Shown: in pieces, positions 9,689 through 21,126 of the stretch | Numbering within the stretch: the first letter of the stretch is position 1 | Layout of the letters: each line of letters begins with the position of its first letter | Origin: Butyrivibrio sp. FCS014 | Lineage (GTDB): Bacteria; Bacillota; Clostridia; Lachnospirales; Lachnospiraceae | Length of the DNA stretch: 64,000 nt | Assembly: GCF_000526935.1 (NCBI RefSeq) | Contig: NZ_JAHA01000008.1 | Span: 310,001-374,000 of the forward strand | Direction of reading: 5' to 3' | Notes under the pieces: model-generated | Told to the model about the DNA's origin: nothing | Databases searched by the model: none | Seen by the model: only the letters and a program-made list of their open reading frames with translations | Made by a program: the position numbers and the translations under genes

Positions 9689-9768
9689 ATCGGAAACACC
9701 TCCTTCTTTAATCGAAAATAATTACCTTAAAGGTACAATTAATATCCAGTGTGGAAAAAATCTTTATA

Positions 9769-9797
9769 ATTATAATAAATAAAAATATGTCAGTCAA
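9769..9797 (-). promoter_or_regulatory. Promoter of rpmH
   Basis: On the minus strand, TTGACT (9792-9797) and TATAAT (9769-9774) are separated by exactly 17 bases, close to the vegetative sigma consensus. A DnaA-box-like TGTGGAAAA (9750-9758) lies just downstream, so DnaA may affect this promoter. Confidence 0.9.
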
Positions 9798-10135
9798 GCC
9801 CCAAAATAAGCCACTCTCGGATTCTCTCAGATACAAAATTTTTTTCACATTTTTTTCGACAACATATTGTGGATAAAAAAATTATCCACACCAAAATGTT
9901 GAAATTGTGGATAACTTGTTCATAAAAAAATATTTTAAAAAGATATCCACATTTTTTTAAATTTTTGTGGAAAAATCGGTTTATAAGTTTTTTATAATTT
10001 CTTGAAAACTGCATGTTTAAGCCATTTATAACAGTTGAAAGGGTAAGGTGGATAATACATGACTTATCCACAATAATTAATTTTTTCCATTTTAACGTCT
10101 GTTTCAAAAAAAGTTATCCACAATATGACCTGAGT

Positions 10136-10164
10136 TTGATATTTAAAGTCTTTTAATATAAAAT
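10136..10164 (+). promoter_or_regulatory. Promoter of dnaA
   Basis: TTGATA (10136-10141) and TAAAAT (10159-10164) are 17 bases apart. The nearest exact DnaA box (10114-10122) ends 13 bases upstream of the -35, which suits autoregulation by DnaA. Confidence 0.8.
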
Positions 10165-10203
10165 AGTAGAAGTCTAATTTTACGTATGTTGGGGAGTTTT
10201 TTA

Positions 10204-11616
10204 ATGCTATCATCTGCAGAAATCACCGAAAAATTAAAACAGAATTGGGAGAGCATCAAGGAAAAGGTCAGAACTGATGCTACTATTACAAATGTAGCTT
10301 ACAGAACCTGGGTAGATCCTCTTGTTTTCCACGAATATAAGGACAACACGGTTATTGTTGTTATCTCTGATGACAATGCTGTGTCTCTTGATTATGTTCC
10401 CAATCACTATCTTGTTTTCTTCAAGGTTGCCATATCCGAACTTTTAGATGATATGGAGATTGATGTTTCTTTTATTTTAAACAAAGACATTATTAATAAT
10501 GAAGAAACTCAAAACGATTCCGATAATTATGACGGCAACAGTCAGTATTCATCTGACCTGGATCATGATTCCAGTAATCTTAACAGCAAATACAGATTTG
10601 ATACTTTCGTTGTAGGCAGCAACAATAAGTTTGCTCATTCCGCAGCTCTTGCTGTTGCTGAATCTCCTGGAACAGCTTACAACCCTCTTTTCCTTTACGG
10701 AGGTCCCGGACTTGGTAAGACTCACCTTATGCACTCCATCGGACATTTCATTATAGAGAATAACCGAAGTGCTAAGGTTTTGTATGTTACTTCCGAGCAG
10801 TTCACCAACGAGGTTATTGAATCCATCAGAAGCGGCAAGACCGAGAGAATGGCCAAGCTCAGGGATAAGTACAGAACCGTTGATGTTCTTATGGTCGATG
10901 ACGTTCAGTTTATAATAGGAAAAGATGCAACTCAGGAACAGTTTTTCCACACCTTCAATGATCTTCATCAGGCCGGAAAACAGATAATCATTTCATCAGA
11001 TAAGCCTCCGAAAGAAATGGAGACACTTGAAGAAAGATTCAGATCAAGATTCGAGATGGGACTTATTGCCGATATCCAGTCTCCCGATTATGAGACCAGA
11101 ATGGCTATCCTCAAGAAGTATTCGGATAACAATGCCAATACTATCAAGAAGATAGACAATGAAGTTCTTGATTATATTGCCACCAATATCAAATCCAACA
11201 TCAGAGAACTTGAGGGTGCTCTGACCAAGATCATCGCTTACTCCAAGCTTTACAATGTGGATATCACACTGGAAAATGCTAAGGAAGCTTTGAAAGATAT
11301 TATATATCCGGACAACACGAAGGTTATAACACCTCAGCTTATCATTGATACTGTATGTGAACACTACAATGTTAAAAAGGAAGACATTGTTTCCAAGAAG
11401 CGTCTTACAGAGATCGTTACACCAAGACAGATCATCATGTACCTTTGCAGGGAATACACAGAAGTTTCTCTGGAAGAAATCGGAAGACTTCTCGGTAAAA
11501 AAGATCACACTACAGTTATGAACGGTATCGACAGGATCAAAGAAAAGAAAGCAATAGACAGCGAGCTTAGCAAGAATCTGGATATAATCTCCAAGAAGAT
11601 CAATCCTTCACTTTAA
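10204..11616 (+). CDS. dnaA: Chromosomal replication initiator DnaA
   Basis: A 470-residue initiator. It has N-terminal domain I (1-90), a variable Asn/Asp/Ser-rich linker (about 95-125), a AAA+ domain with Walker A GGPGLGKT (about 166-173) and Walker B VDVLMVDDVQF, and a C-terminal DNA-binding domain with the signature KKDHTTVMNGIDRI. An in-frame ATG exists at 10186, but GGGGAG at 10191-10196 sits between the two and positions the ribosome at 10204 (MLSSAEI). Confidence 0.97.
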   Translation: MLSSAEITEKLKQNWESIKEKVRTDATITNVAYRTWVDPLVFHEYKDNTVIVVISDDNAVSLDYVPNHYLVFFKVAISELLDDMEIDVSFILNKDIINNEETQNDSDNYDGNSQYSSDLDHDSSNLNSKYRFDTFVVGSNNKFAHSAALAVAESPGTAYNPLFLYGGPGLGKTHLMHSIGHFIIENNRSAKVLYVTSEQFTNEVIESIRSGKTERMAKLRDKYRTVDVLMVDDVQFIIGKDATQEQFFHTFNDLHQAGKQIIISSDKPPKEMETLEERFRSRFEMGLIADIQSPDYETRMAILKKYSDNNANTIKKIDNEVLDYIATNIKSNIRELEGALTKIIAYSKLYNVDITLENAKEALKDIIYPDNTKVITPQLIIDTVCEHYNVKKEDIVSKKRLTEIVTPRQIIMYLCREYTEVSLEEIGRLLGKKDHTTVMNGIDRIKEKKAIDSELSKNLDIISKKINPSL

Positions 11617-11617
11617 G

Positions 11618-11637
11618 TTATACACAATTGTGGATAA
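11618..11637. promoter_or_regulatory. DnaA-box pair downstream of dnaA
   Basis: TTATACACA (11618-11626, one mismatch) and TGTGGATAA (11629-11637, exact on minus) are two bases apart immediately after the dnaA stop. Box groups on both sides of dnaA resemble the bipartite origins described for B. subtilis. Confidence 0.75.
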
Positions 11638-11680
11638 AATTCTTGATAACTTTGTTGATTAAAAGAGGATAGATTGTTTA

Positions 11681-11709
11681 TTAGGGTGGATAAGTTTTTT
11701 CCACCCTAA
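11681..11709 (+). terminator. Hairpin after dnaA, probable terminator
   Basis: TTAGGGTGGA (11681-11690) pairs perfectly with TCCACCCTAA (11700-11709) around a 9-base T-rich loop and is followed by TTTCATT. The U-tract is short. The left arm contains most of GGTGGATAA, a one-mismatch DnaA box. Confidence 0.65.
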
Positions 11710-11782
11710 TTTCATTATATTTGCCTTGTTTATAACTTTTTATTTTTCAACATACTATTTTTTGTTTTCAACAATCAAAAGT

Positions 11783-11811
11783 TTGTAAAAAAGCCTTAGA
11801 AATTGTATAAT
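11783..11811 (+). promoter_or_regulatory. Promoter of dnaN
   Basis: TTGTAA (11783-11788) and TATAAT (11806-11811) are 17 bases apart. The leader to dnaN is about 90 bases of AT-rich sequence with no gene in it. Confidence 0.78.
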
Positions 11812-11907
11812 AGAATAGGTTTTACACATATCAACAATCATTATTAATATTTTAATTATTAATTTATATTTATTTTATATTTAGCAACCGAAGGGAGTAT
11901 TGTTCAG

Positions 11908-13017
11908 ATGAAATTCGTATGCTCAAAAGCAAATCTGATGGGTGGATTACAGATTGTACAAAAAGCTGTTCCTTCCAAAACAACAATGTCTATTCTTGAG
12001 TGTATCCTTGTTGATGCTACTGAAGGTGTTATCAAGTTTAATGCCAACGATATGGAACTTGGTATCCAGACTGTTGTTGACGGAAATATTATAGAGAGAG
12101 GTCTTATTGCAATCGAATCCAAGATCTTCGGTGATATTGTAAGAAAGCTTCCCGACAGTGAAGTTACAGTAGAGACTGACAGCAGCAATAAGGTTACCAT
12201 CAGCTGCGGTAAGGCTAAATTCAACATCATAGGAAGAAAAGGTGATGACTTTACTTATCTTCCCTCCATCGAGAAGATCGACGGAGTAAGTGTTACTCAG
12301 TATACATTAAGAAATGTTATCCAGCAGACTATCTTCTCCATTGCAGAGAATGACAATAACAAGATGATGAGCGGTGAGCTCTTTGAAGTTGACGGCGATA
12401 ACCTTAAGCTTGTTTCTCTTGACGGACACAGAATCTCCATTAGGAAGGTTAAACTTGGCGCTTCATATCCTTACAAGAAAGTTATTGTTCCCGGCAAGAC
12501 ATTAAACGAGATCAGTAAGATCTTAGGTGACAGCACAGAGAAGATGGTAAACATCTTCTTTACCGATAAGCATGTTCTTTTCGAGTTTGATAAGACAATC
12601 GTTGTATCAAGACTTATTGAAGGAGAATATTTCAGTATCGATCAGATGCTCTCAAGTGATTACGAGACCAAGATGAGCATCAACAGAAAGGAGTTCCTGG
12701 ATTGTATTGACAGAGCCACCATCTATGTTAAAGAGGGTGACAAGAAGCCTGTTATCATTTCCATTACCGATGGAACCATGGAACTTAAGATCAATTCGGC
12801 TATAGGAAGCATGGATGAGGAAATTGACATCGAGAAACAGGGAAAAGACCTGATGATAGGCTTTAATCCCAAATTCCTTATCGATGCACTTCGTGTAATA
12901 GATGACGAAACAGTAGATATTTACCTTGTTAATCCCAAGGCTCCATGCTTCATAAGGGACAAAGAAGGTGCTTATATTTATCTTGTTCTTCCTGTTAATT
13001 TCACAACAGTTGATTAA
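11908..13017 (+). CDS. dnaN: DNA polymerase III beta subunit (sliding clamp)
   Basis: A 369-residue clamp that tethers the replicative polymerase to DNA. It begins MKFVCSKANLMGGLQIVQKAVPSKTTMSILECILVDA-like, in three repeated clamp domains of about 120 residues, and ends with LVLPVNF, close to the usual YLVLPVR end. Length is normal. GAAGGGAG lies upstream of the ATG. It is followed closely by the S4, recF, gyrB and gyrA genes in the standard order. Confidence 0.96.
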   Translation: MKFVCSKANLMGGLQIVQKAVPSKTTMSILECILVDATEGVIKFNANDMELGIQTVVDGNIIERGLIAIESKIFGDIVRKLPDSEVTVETDSSNKVTISCGKAKFNIIGRKGDDFTYLPSIEKIDGVSVTQYTLRNVIQQTIFSIAENDNNKMMSGELFEVDGDNLKLVSLDGHRISIRKVKLGASYPYKKVIVPGKTLNEISKILGDSTEKMVNIFFTDKHVLFEFDKTIVVSRLIEGEYFSIDQMLSSDYETKMSINRKEFLDCIDRATIYVKEGDKKPVIISITDGTMELKINSAIGSMDEEIDIEKQGKDLMIGFNPKFLIDALRVIDDETVDIYLVNPKAPCFIRDKEGAYIYLVLPVNFTTVD

Positions 13018-13028
13018 GGATTTATCAG

Positions 13029-13244
13029 ATGGAAACTATAAAGTTAAGAGAAACAGATGAATTTATAAAACTCGGACAGGCCCTTAAAAAGGCCGGTCTT
13101 GAGGGTTCGGGAGTTGAAGCCAAGAACGACATTCTTGCCGGTCTTGTTAAAGTCAACGGAGAAGTAGAAGAAAGAAGAGGCCGTAAGCTTTACGAAGGCG
13201 ACATCTTTGAGTACGACGGCGTACAGGTAAAAGTAGAGAAATGA
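13029..13244 (+). CDS. yaaA: S4-domain RNA-binding protein, YaaA type
   Basis: A 71-residue protein consisting of one S4 fold (DEFIKLGQALKKAGLEGSGVEAK...GLVKVNGEVEERRGRKLYEGD). In Firmicutes this small gene always lies between dnaN and recF; the B. subtilis homologue has been linked to 50S ribosome assembly. Its stop overlaps the recF start by four bases (ATGA), implying translational coupling. Confidence 0.9.
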   Translation: METIKLRETDEFIKLGQALKKAGLEGSGVEAKNDILAGLVKVNGEVEERRGRKLYEGDIFEYDGVQVKVEK

Positions 13245-14356
13245 TAATTAAGTCGTTAGAGCTTGCGGATTTTAGAAATTATGAAAACCTCAGAATAGAT
13301 TTCAGCAGTGGTACCAATATTCTTTACGGTGACAATGCCCAGGGTAAGACCAATATTCTTGAGGCAATCTTTGTCTCTGCTACCACCAAATCACACAAAG
13401 GCAGCAAAGACAAGGAAATCATAAGATTTGGCAAGGAAGAAGCACATATAAGAACGATCCTTGAAAAAGATGGAGCTGAATACAGGGTGGATATGCACCT
13501 TCGCAGCAGCAGATCCAAGGGAATTGCAATAGACGGTCAGAAAGTCAAAAAGGCTTCCGACCTTATAGGAAAACTCAACGTAGTATTTTTTTCACCGGAA
13601 GATCTTAGTATCATAAAGAACGGTCCCTCAGAAAGGCGCAGGTTCATGGATATGGAACTGTGCCAGCTGGATCAGATATATCTAAACAGTCTTTCTAAGT
13701 ATAACAAGCTTGTAGTCGAAAGAAATAAGGTTCTTAAGGATCTTTTTGAGCACCCTGAAAACAGCGTTCTTTTGGATGTTCAGGACAAGCAGCTGTGCGA
13801 ATACGGATCCGTCATAATCAAAGCCAGAGAAAAATTTATCCGGGAGCTTAACGAAATCATCAGTCCCATACATGAGAAACTGACAGGAGGAAAAGAAATA
13901 CTGTCTGTTTTCTATGAGCCTAATGTGTCTGCAAATGAATTTGAAAAGAAATTATCTTCTGCCAGAAAGAAGGATATGATACTCAAGCAGACCACGATTG
14001 GTCCTCATAAGGACGATTTTTCTTTTGTTGTACGCAAAAAATCCGAATCCGAAGGAGACAACAGGGAAATCGACATAAGAAAGTTCGGATCCCAGGGACA
14101 GCAAAGAACTGCATCACTGTCTCTTAAACTTGCAGAGATTGAAATTGTAAAAAGAGCCAAGAAGGAAAATCCGGTACTTCTTCTGGATGATGTTCTGTCA
14201 GAGCTTGACAGTAACAGACAGAATTATCTTCTTAATACCATAGGAGATATTCAGACTATTATCACCTGTACCGGTCTTGATGAATTTGTAAATAACAGAT
14301 TTGAAATAGATAAGCTGTTTAAAGTTACTGATGGTACAGTAAGCAGCGAGAACTAA
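13241..14356 (+). CDS. recF: DNA replication and repair protein RecF
   Basis: A 371-residue SMC-like ATPase that helps RecOR load RecA at gaps. It has Walker A GDNAQGKTNILEAI (about residues 30-43), the ABC signature region FGSQGQQRTASLSLKLAE and Walker B PVLLLDDVLSELD near 310-322. Length is normal. It overlaps the S4 gene by four bases and precedes gyrB by ten. Confidence 0.95.
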   Translation: MIIKSLELADFRNYENLRIDFSSGTNILYGDNAQGKTNILEAIFVSATTKSHKGSKDKEIIRFGKEEAHIRTILEKDGAEYRVDMHLRSSRSKGIAIDGQKVKKASDLIGKLNVVFFSPEDLSIIKNGPSERRRFMDMELCQLDQIYLNSLSKYNKLVVERNKVLKDLFEHPENSVLLDVQDKQLCEYGSVIIKAREKFIRELNEIISPIHEKLTGGKEILSVFYEPNVSANEFEKKLSSARKKDMILKQTTIGPHKDDFSFVVRKKSESEGDNREIDIRKFGSQGQQRTASLSLKLAEIEIVKRAKKENPVLLLDDVLSELDSNRQNYLLNTIGDIQTIITCTGLDEFVNNRFEIDKLFKVTDGTVSSEN

Positions 14357-14363
14357 GGAGTGA

Positions 14364-16304
<1,941 letters not shown>

Positions 16305-16324
16305 GATAAGGGGAATTTTATAAA

Positions 16325-18874
16325 ATGCCTGATAATAAAAACAACAACAACGAAATGCCGGAGGAGGGTTATGAGAAGACCACTACCGACAGAATAAAGG
16401 AAGTGGATCTTCAAAAGACCATGGAATCCGACTATATCGATTACGCCATGAGCGTTATCGCATCCCGTGCTCTTCCTGATGTAAGGGATGGTCTTAAGCC
16501 GGTTCAGAGAAGAATTCTCTACTCCATGGTGGAACTCAACAACGGTCCCGACAAGCCCCATCGTAAATGTGCCCGTATTGTCGGTGATACCATGGGTAAG
16601 TACCACCCTCACGGTGACAGCTCCATCTACGGATCTTTGGTAAATATGGCACAGCCCTGGTCCATGAGATACTGCCTTGTTGACGGTCACGGAAACTTCG
16701 GTTCTGTGGACGGCGACGGCGCAGCTGCCATGCGATACACAGAGGCAAGACTTACAAAGATCTCCATGGAGATGATTGCAGATATCAACAAAGATACTGT
16801 TGATTTCACTCCCAACTTTGATGAGACGGAAAAAGAGCCTTCGGTACTCCCCAGCAGATTTCCCAATCTTCTGGTTAACGGTACTACCGGTATTGCGGTT
16901 GGTATGGCTACAAACATTCCCCCTCACAACTTAAGGGAGGTTGTAAGAGCCGTTGTTAAAATGATAGACAACAAGATCCTTGAGGACAGAGATACAGAGA
17001 TTGACGAACTCCTTGATATCGTCAAGGCTCCCGACTTCCCTACAGGCGGTATCATCCTTGGAACAAGAGGTGCCGAGGAAGCCTACAGAACAGGAAGAGG
17101 TAAGGTTATCGTAAGGGCTGTCACTGACATCGAGCCCATGAATAACGGTAAGAACAGGATTGTTATTACGGAACTTCCCTATCTTGTAAATAAAGCTAAC
17201 ATGATTTCAAAGATTGCCGAGCTTGTTAAGCTTAAGAAGCTCGACGGTATTACTGCCCTTCGTGATGAATCAGACAGAGAAGGTATGCGCGTTGTAATTG
17301 AGCTTCGTGCCGATGTAAACCCTAATATCATGCTCAATAAGCTTTACAAGCACACCCAGATGCAGGATTCCTTCGGAATCATCATGCTGGCTCTTGTAAA
17401 TAATCAGCCTAAGATCATGAGCCTTACCGAGATGCTCACTCACTATATCAGGCATCAGGAAGAGGTTGTGACCAGAAGGACTCAGTTTGATTTAAAGAAG
17501 GCTGAGGAGAGAAACCATATCCTGGAAGGTCTGCTTATCGCTCTTGATAATATCGATGAAGTGATAAAGATCATCAGAGGAAGTGAGACGGTTGCCATTG
17601 CCAAAGAGCAGTTGATGAGCCGTTTCGGTCTTTCAGATGTTCAGGCCCAGGCTATCGTTGATATGAGACTTCGTACTCTGACAGGCTTGGAAAGAGACAA
17701 GCTTGAGCAGGAGCACGCAGAGCTCTTAAAGAGGATTGAGGAGTTAAAGGCAATCCTTGCAGACAAGAAGGTTCTTCTTGGAGTTATCAAGACAGAAATC
17801 AGTGAGATTGCCGACAAGTACGGCGATGACAGAAAGTCCCAGATCGGTCACGATGATTCCGATATTGATACAGAGGACCTTATCCCCAATGTTAATACAG
17901 TTATCGCCATGACAAACCTTGGATACATCAAGAGAATGTCCATCGATAACTTTAAGTCCCAGAACCGTGGAGGCAAGGGAATTAAGGGAATCACCACCAT
18001 CGAGAATGATTTTGTGGAAGATATCCTAATGACCACCACCCACAACTATGTAATGTTCTTCACCAATACGGGAAGAGTTTACAGACTCAAGGCTTATCAG
18101 ATTCCCGAGGCATCAAGAACCTCAAGGGGAATGGCTATAGTAAACCTTCTTCAGCTGGCACCCGGAGAAAAGATATCAGCGATGATCCCGGTACAGGGAT
18201 TCGAAGATGATGATAAGAGCCTGTTTATGGTAACCAAGAAAGGTACCGTTAAGAAGACTCCTATCACTGATTTCTCAAATGTGAGAAAGACAGGACTTGC
18301 TGCCATAAGTCTTCGTGATGATGACGAGCTTATAGAGGTTAAGACAGTCAAGAAGACTTCCGAGATTTTCCTTGTTACCAAGAACGGAATGTGCATCCAC
18401 TTTGATGAGAAGGATGTCCGCTCTACAGGAAGATCCTCTATCGGTGTCCGCGGCATGATGCTTGATGATACCGATGAGATTGTCGGAATGCAGATAGATA
18501 CTCAGGGAGATTCACTTCTCATTGTTTCCGAGAACGGATACGGAAAGAGAACAACACTTGAGGAATTCCACTCTCAGTTCAGAGGCGGAAAAGGTGTTAA
18601 GTGCTACAAGATCACCGAGAAGACAGGAAGTGTCATCGGTGTTAAGGCTGTTAATGATGACAATGAGATCATGATGATCACCAATGCCGGAACCATAATA
18701 CAGCTTAGAATGACAGATATTTCAGTTCACGGCAGAGTTACCTCAGGAGTTAAGATGATAAATCTTGATAAGGGAGTAACTGTAGCCAAGATTGCAAAGG
18801 TACGTGAGAAGATTTCTGACGGAGATCACGAGATCGACAACATAGACGACGTTAGTGAAGATGTAGAGGAATAA
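16325..18874 (+). CDS. gyrA: DNA gyrase subunit A
   Basis: An 849-residue breakage-reunion subunit. The catalytic tyrosine lies in [10 protein letters not shown]. The C-terminal beta-pinwheel has a GyrA-box-like QNRGGKG (Q-R-R-G-G-K-G in the consensus), which separates it from ParC. The quinolone-determining segment reads [10 protein letters not shown], with glycine where E. coli has Asp87. The C-terminal tail is acidic. Adjacent gyrB supports the call. Confidence 0.97.
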   Translation: MPDNKNNNNEMPEEGYEKTTTDRIKEVDLQKTMESDYIDYAMSVIASRALPDVRDGLKPVQRRILYSMVELNNGPDKPHRKCARIVGDTMGKYHPHGDSSIYGSLVNMAQPWSMRYCLVDGHGNFGSVDGDGAAAMRYTEARLTKISMEMIADINKDTVDFTPNFDETEKEPSVLPSRFPNLLVNGTTGIAVGMATNIPPHNLREVVRAVVKMIDNKILEDRDTEIDELLDIVKAPDFPTGGIILGTRGAEEAYRTGRGKVIVRAVTDIEPMNNGKNRIVITELPYLVNKANMISKIAELVKLKKLDGITALRDESDREGMRVVIELRADVNPNIMLNKLYKHTQMQDSFGIIMLALVNNQPKIMSLTEMLTHYIRHQEEVVTRRTQFDLKKAEERNHILEGLLIALDNIDEVIKIIRGSETVAIAKEQLMSRFGLSDVQAQAIVDMRLRTLTGLERDKLEQEHAELLKRIEELKAILADKKVLLGVIKTEISEIADKYGDDRKSQIGHDDSDIDTEDLIPNVNTVIAMTNLGYIKRMSIDNFKSQNRGGKGIKGITTIENDFVEDILMTTTHNYVMFFTNTGRVYRLKAYQIPEASRTSRGMAIVNLLQLAPGEKISAMIPVQGFEDDDKSLFMVTKKGTVKKTPITDFSNVRKTGLAAISLRDDDELIEVKTVKKTSEIFLVTKNGMCIHFDEKDVRSTGRSSIGVRGMMLDDTDEIVGMQIDTQGDSLLIVSENGYGKRTTLEEFHSQFRGGKGVKCYKITEKTGSVIGVKAVNDDNEIMMITNAGTIIQLRMTDISVHGRVTSGVKMINLDKGVTVAKIAKVREKISDGDHEIDNIDDVSEDVEE

Positions 18875-18884
18875 TGAGGGGCCT

Positions 18885-20342
18885 ATGAACATCGGACTGC
18901 TAGTAACAGAATTGGAAGACAGTGAAGTTAAGAAGATTTGCATCGGAGCATGCAAGGCTGCCAGGGATAAGGACGTGACCCTTGTGATCATGCCCGGAAA
19001 ATATCTTGTGGGAGACAATTCGGATATAGAGGACAAGCAATATGTCCTCCAGCAGTCCGCTGTATTTGATTACGCGAACAGCTCTGATTTTGATTCTCTT
19101 ATCATCGATGCAGAGAGGATTGGTTCAAAGACTACTATTCTCAAGAAAGAAGCTTTTCTCAAAAAGTTCGAGAGCATTCCTGTCCTGACCCTGACTGAAC
19201 AGGAGGGATTTGTAAACGTTAATCCTGTACAGTCCGATGATTTTAAATTTGAACAGCTGGGCTACGAAGCAATATGCGATGCTGTGTTCTATGTAAAGAA
19301 CCAGGTTATTCCTCCTGCTGAATCACCAAAAGATTTTTCCTGCGTGGATGTTCCGGATCAGGATGTTGTCCGTATTATTTCCCAACTTGGAAATCATCTT
19401 CTTCACAGAAAGTATGACTCAGAGAAGGCCTACGAAGAATTAACAAAAATGGCCATCAGTAACGGAATTAGCAACTGCGGTGTATACACCTACAGTAAAA
19501 AGATAAGAAATACCCTTAAGTATCCATGGGAGAGACCTGCTGAGATAGGCATGAAAAGTGTTGTAATTAATGGCAGGGAGATGGCGTTTGGCAATGAAGG
19601 AATGACTGTTGATACAGGAAAAATCATCTCCAACTTCACCAAGGATGTATCCAAGATCCTCATTATGGGAACCTTGTTTGTAGGTGACTATCAGCTTGGA
19701 CTTCTTATATCCGAGTTTAAACCGGGATATTTGATCGATTACTTCTTTGACAGCATAACAAGCCTTGCTACAGGTATTTCAAGACTCTCCTATCTCGAGA
19801 AATCTCTTGATAAGACTATTGAAGAGCTCTATGAAGTCCAGGAGGAACTTGCAAGAGATGACTCTGTTCTTGATCACATCGGAGATCAGGATTACTTAAC
19901 AGGCGGTCTTAACAGACGTGGCTTCTTTGCCAAGGCCTATGATCTTCTTAAAGAGAAATTTGAACCCGGCACAAATGCAGTAGTTGCCTATATTCATATG
20001 GAATCCTTAAAGAGGATCAACGATATGTACGGCCATGAGGAAGGTGACAGGGCTGTTAAGCGTATAGCCAGTATTCTCGAGGAAGTATTCTCCGGCTGTA
20101 TTTACGGAAGAATCAGAGGCGATGAGTTCGCAGTACTTGTTATCACCGACGATGAAGGAAAGGCTGAGACTCTCCGTGAGGAGATGTCCACCCAGAACGC
20201 CAAGCTTCTTGCAGAATCCAACAGATATATCAATCATCTTCAGTACTCTATCTGCGAATTCGGACATGATGAAAATCTTTCCCTTCGCGAGATGCTTAAG
20301 GAAACTGACGAAAACCTTCAGAAAATCAAAGGAAATCTGTGA
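18885..20342 (+). CDS. Cytosolic sensor protein with degenerate GGDEF domain
   Basis: A 485-residue protein with no signal peptide or membrane segment. Residues 1-150 resemble a periplasmic-binding/LacI-like lobe (MNIGLLVTELED...). The middle part is a GAF-like or unassigned regulatory region, a short coiled coil lies near 300-330, and a GGDEF domain occupies 335-480. The signature reads RGDEF. At the position of the Mg-binding aspartate in active cyclases (the first D of D-x-D-x-F-K-x-I-N-D) there is histidine (HMESLKRIND). It may therefore bind nucleotide without making cyclic-di-GMP. It follows gyrA by ten bases. Confidence 0.82.
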   Translation: MNIGLLVTELEDSEVKKICIGACKAARDKDVTLVIMPGKYLVGDNSDIEDKQYVLQQSAVFDYANSSDFDSLIIDAERIGSKTTILKKEAFLKKFESIPVLTLTEQEGFVNVNPVQSDDFKFEQLGYEAICDAVFYVKNQVIPPAESPKDFSCVDVPDQDVVRIISQLGNHLLHRKYDSEKAYEELTKMAISNGISNCGVYTYSKKIRNTLKYPWERPAEIGMKSVVINGREMAFGNEGMTVDTGKIISNFTKDVSKILIMGTLFVGDYQLGLLISEFKPGYLIDYFFDSITSLATGISRLSYLEKSLDKTIEELYEVQEELARDDSVLDHIGDQDYLTGGLNRRGFFAKAYDLLKEKFEPGTNAVVAYIHMESLKRINDMYGHEEGDRAVKRIASILEEVFSGCIYGRIRGDEFAVLVITDDEGKAETLREEMSTQNAKLLAESNRYINHLQYSICEFGHDENLSLREMLKETDENLQKIKGNL

Positions 20343-20348
20343 CATATT

Positions 20349-21110
20349 ATGGGAAAAAAGCTTGTATCATGGAATGTAAACGGACTTCGGGCCTGCGTTT
20401 CCAAAGGCTGCTTTGAGGAGTTCATGAATAAGGAAAACCCTGATGTTATCTGTCTTCAGGAGACCAAGCTTCAGGAGGGTCAGATTGAAATGGACCTTCC
20501 CGGATATGAAGAATTCTGGAATTATGCAGATAAGAAGGGATATTCCGGAACAGCTATATTTACCAAAGAAAAGCCTGTTTCCGTATCTTACGGAATGGGA
20601 ATAGATGAGCACGACCACGAGGGAAGGGTCATCACCGCAGAGTACCCTGATTATTACCTCGTCACTGTATATGTTCCCAATGCCAAGGAGGACCTTTCAA
20701 GACTTGAGTATCGTCAGCACTGGGAGGATGATTTCCTTGCATTTATCAAGAAACTTGAGGAAAAAAAGCCGGTGATCTACTGCGGAGATCTCAATGTAGC
20801 CCACAAGGAGATCGACCTTAAAAATCCCAAACCCAACAGAGGACATGCGGGATTTACAGATGAGGAGCGCGCTAAATTCGACAATGTAGTCTCCTCCGGT
20901 CTTGTTGATACCTTCAGACACTTTTATCCTGATCTTGAAGGTGCTTATTCCTGGTGGTCCTACAGGTTTAACTCAAGGGCCAAGAACGCAGGATGGCGTA
21001 TCGATTACTTTGTGGTGTCGGAATCTCTTTTGCCCAGGATCGAGGATGCGAAGATTTATGCAGATGCTCTTGGGTCCGACCACTGCCCTGTTGGCCTGAT
21101 TTTGAAATAA
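20349..21110 (+). CDS. exoA: Exodeoxyribonuclease III / AP endonuclease
   Basis: A 253-residue ExoIII-family enzyme for base-excision repair. The motifs are WNVNGLR (residue 8 on), the metal-binding Glu in CLQETKL (about 35-41), GDLNVAH (about 142-148), the NAGWRIDYF block and the catalytic SDHCPV near the C-terminus. It starts six bases after the GGDEF gene and is followed 16 bases later by the hydrolase. Confidence 0.95.
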   Translation: MGKKLVSWNVNGLRACVSKGCFEEFMNKENPDVICLQETKLQEGQIEMDLPGYEEFWNYADKKGYSGTAIFTKEKPVSVSYGMGIDEHDHEGRVITAEYPDYYLVTVYVPNAKEDLSRLEYRQHWEDDFLAFIKKLEEKKPVIYCGDLNVAHKEIDLKNPKPNRGHAGFTDEERAKFDNVVSSGLVDTFRHFYPDLEGAYSWWSYRFNSRAKNAGWRIDYFVVSESLLPRIEDAKIYADALGSDHCPVGLILK

Positions 21111-21126
21111 GTTAGAGGAATTCCCG

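Larger units (their letters stand above)
9689..10203. other. oriC: Chromosomal replication origin region (oriC) between rpmH and dnaA
   Basis: This is a 515-base AT-rich gap with divergent genes on each side. Exact DnaA boxes (TTATCCACA or complement) are at 9868-9876 (-), 9882-9890 (+), 9906-9914 (-), 10064-10072 (+) and 10114-10122 (+). One-mismatch boxes are at 9750-9758 (-), 9943-9951 (+), 9966-9974 (-) and 10047-10055 (-). The stretch 9915-9970 is nearly pure A/T and could be the unwinding element. Gene orientation switches here from minus to plus, as expected for bidirectional forks. The only frames here are spurious. Confidence 0.92.

Noticed and set aside
9790..10107. 105-codon minus-strand frame in the origin region
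   Set aside because: Runs through the DnaA boxes and AT-rich repeats, has no ribosome-binding site and resembles no protein.
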